In this document: positions 62,995 through 64,000 of the stretch, one piece after another
Numbering within the stretch: the first letter of the stretch is position 1
How the letters are laid out: every line of letters starts with the position of its first letter
NCBI RefSeq assembly: GCF_029269745.1
Contig: NZ_JARJHT010000002.1
Coordinates: 62,001 to 126,000, forward strand
Direction: 5' to 3'
DNA: 64,000 nt
Origin: Polluticoccus soli
GTDB lineage: Bacteria; Bacteroidota; Bacteroidia; Chitinophagales; Chitinophagaceae
Notes under the pieces: model-generated
The model's input: the letters and a program-made list of their open reading frames with translations, nothing else
Database searches by the model: none
Told to the model about the DNA's origin: nothing
Position numbers and translations under genes: made by a program

Positions 62995-64000
62995 ATGAGC
63001 CTAAGGCCAATAGCAATACACCTTCCCCAGTACCATCCCGTACCTGAAAATGACGAGTGGTGGGGAAAAGGTTTTACAGAGTGGACGAATGTTACCAAAG
63101 CCAAACCTCTGTTTGACGGACATTATCAGCCACAGCTTCCAGCTGATCTTGGCTTTTATGACCTGAGATTGCCGGAAGTGCGTGAAGCACAGGCAAGGAT
63201 GGCTGCTGAATATGGTATCTATGGGTTTTGCTATTACCATTATTGGTTCAATGGCCGCCGTATTCTTGAACGTCCGGTTCAGGAAATATTCGAATCAGGC
63301 AAGCCGGATTTTCCCTTTATGTTATGTTGGGCAAACGAAAACTGGACGAGGATATGGGATGGCGGTGACAACGAAATATTGTTGCAACAACACTATTCGC
63401 AGGAAGATGACATTCAACATATACGTTCTCTTATTCCATACTTTAAAGACGACCGATATATTAAAGTAGATGGAAAGCCTGTATTTGCTATTTACAAATC
63501 ACCCCAACTACCCGATGTTAAAAGAACCATAGCTACCTGGAGAGAAGAAGCACGTAAAGAGGGGCTTGAGCTGTACTTGTGCAGGTTCGAAAGTTTTACG
63601 TGGGTTGGTGAAAAATATGTGAAAGAAAGCGGTTTTGATGCCGGTATAGATTTTCAACCATTCGGTATTGGTAACGTTAATGAGTTTAGGGAACAGAGAA
63701 ATAAGAACAGGAAAAAGAATATTACTGCGGAACTTAAAAGAAAGGCAAAACTGGCAGTTTTGAAGGAGGTTGATAAGGATGCTTATAAGAGAATGATGGA
63801 GAAAGATTATTACCTCATCGACTATGAGCAGTATGTAGATTACTTAACGAGCAAACCTTTTCCTGATTATAATTGGTTTCCCGGTATAACACCAGGTTGG
63901 GATAACTCTTCCCGCAGAAAGGTTCCCGGCCTCGTCCTGCATAATTCTACGCCCGGGCTTTATGGCAAATGGCTCAAGCATATTAAGGACAATTATAAGC
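62995..64000 (+). CDS. WbsX-like / GH99-like glycosyltransferase, 3' partial
   Basis: At least 335 residues, running off the right edge. Start ATG 62995 gives MSLRPIAIHLPQYHPVPEND. Typical WbsX/GH99-like motifs: EWWGKGFTEWTNV, GIYGFCYYHYWFNG, PFMLCWANENWTRIWDGGDN. In polysaccharide loci such proteins build the glycan, sometimes as retaining-type mannosyl or galactosyl enzymes; the exact reaction is unsure. It is 62 bp after the GT-B gene and is the last visible gene of the locus. Confidence 0.88.
   Translation, partial: MSLRPIAIHLPQYHPVPENDEWWGKGFTEWTNVTKAKPLFDGHYQPQLPADLGFYDLRLPEVREAQARMAAEYGIYGFCYYHYWFNGRRILERPVQEIFESGKPDFPFMLCWANENWTRIWDGGDNEILLQQHYSQEDDIQHIRSLIPYFKDDRYIKVDGKPVFAIYKSPQLPDVKRTIATWREEARKEGLELYLCRFESFTWVGEKYVKESGFDAGIDFQPFGIGNVNEFREQRNKNRKKNITAELKRKAKLAVLKEVDKDAYKRMMEKDYYLIDYEQYVDYLTSKPFPDYNWFPGITPGWDNSSRRKVPGLVLHNSTPGLYGKWLKHIKDNYK

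Overview
The window looks like part of a Bacteroidota chromosome, most likely order Chitinophagales (Chitinophagaceae-like). Evidence is the T9SS type A sorting tail on a subtilisin-like protease, a RibBA fusion, Bacteroidota-type lipoproteins and outer-membrane barrels, sparse Shine-Dalgarno sites, -7 boxes of the TAnnTTTG type, and the general protein style. Taxonomy is inferred from reading only; no search was run.

Layout. 1-12.4 kb: ribBA (5' end cut), a glycosyltransferase, a large TamB-like protein, a prolyl oligopeptidase, an FkbM methyltransferase and a secreted subtilase. 12.5-20.2 kb: a decayed VOC gene, a membrane protein, aspS, a lipoprotein, a DUF5723-type barrel and the ribosomal set rplK-rplA-rplJ-rplL, cut off from nusG/secE and rpoBC. 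20.2-21.3 kb: a 1.1 kb non-coding stretch with a MITE-like palindrome and a short-ORF element. 21.3-30.3 kb: a sulfatase island with two cytosolic-type Cys sulfatases (one frameshifted), a formylglycine-generating enzyme with both active-site cysteines, a DUF1254/DUF1214 protein and several small membrane proteins (DUF1622, DUF202, a pentapeptide-repeat protein). 30.7-36.2 kb: two large unfamiliar proteins of 613 and 1168 aa, the first P47/TULIP-like by eye; this is the best candidate for an undescribed system. 36.2-46.0 kb: an RfbH/ColD-like PLP enzyme, an M16 peptidase, two pilin-like secreted proteins divergent from a PapD-like chaperone, lipoproteins and a BamA/TamA-like barrel. 46.0-50.1 kb: repeat-rich spacer, lgt, a polytopic membrane protein and tRNA-Cys. 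50.2-64.0 kb: a surface-polysaccharide locus running off the right edge.

How parts work together. The polysaccharide locus has a BY-kinase with a Gly-Tyr tail, an ABC exporter (one Wzm permease, two tandem Wzt ATPases), an acyltransferase and a tightly coupled module (GDPD-like, HAD, two nucleotidyltransferase-like proteins, a cupin, WavE) followed by glycosyltransferases. This points to a decorated, possibly phosphate-bearing glycan exported by an ABC transporter. In the sulfatase island the FGE would convert the cysteine of the CTAGR motif of the intact sulfatase to formylglycine in the cytoplasm.

Three intergenic regions (13.5, 20.4-20.9 and 46.05-46.57 kb) carry related elements: an AT-rich TATATTTG box, a short ORF and CAACAA-rich sequence. 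Each is oriented toward the next downstream gene (aspS, rplK and a lipoprotein gene). They appear to form a dispersed leader or peptide family that I cannot match to anything known.
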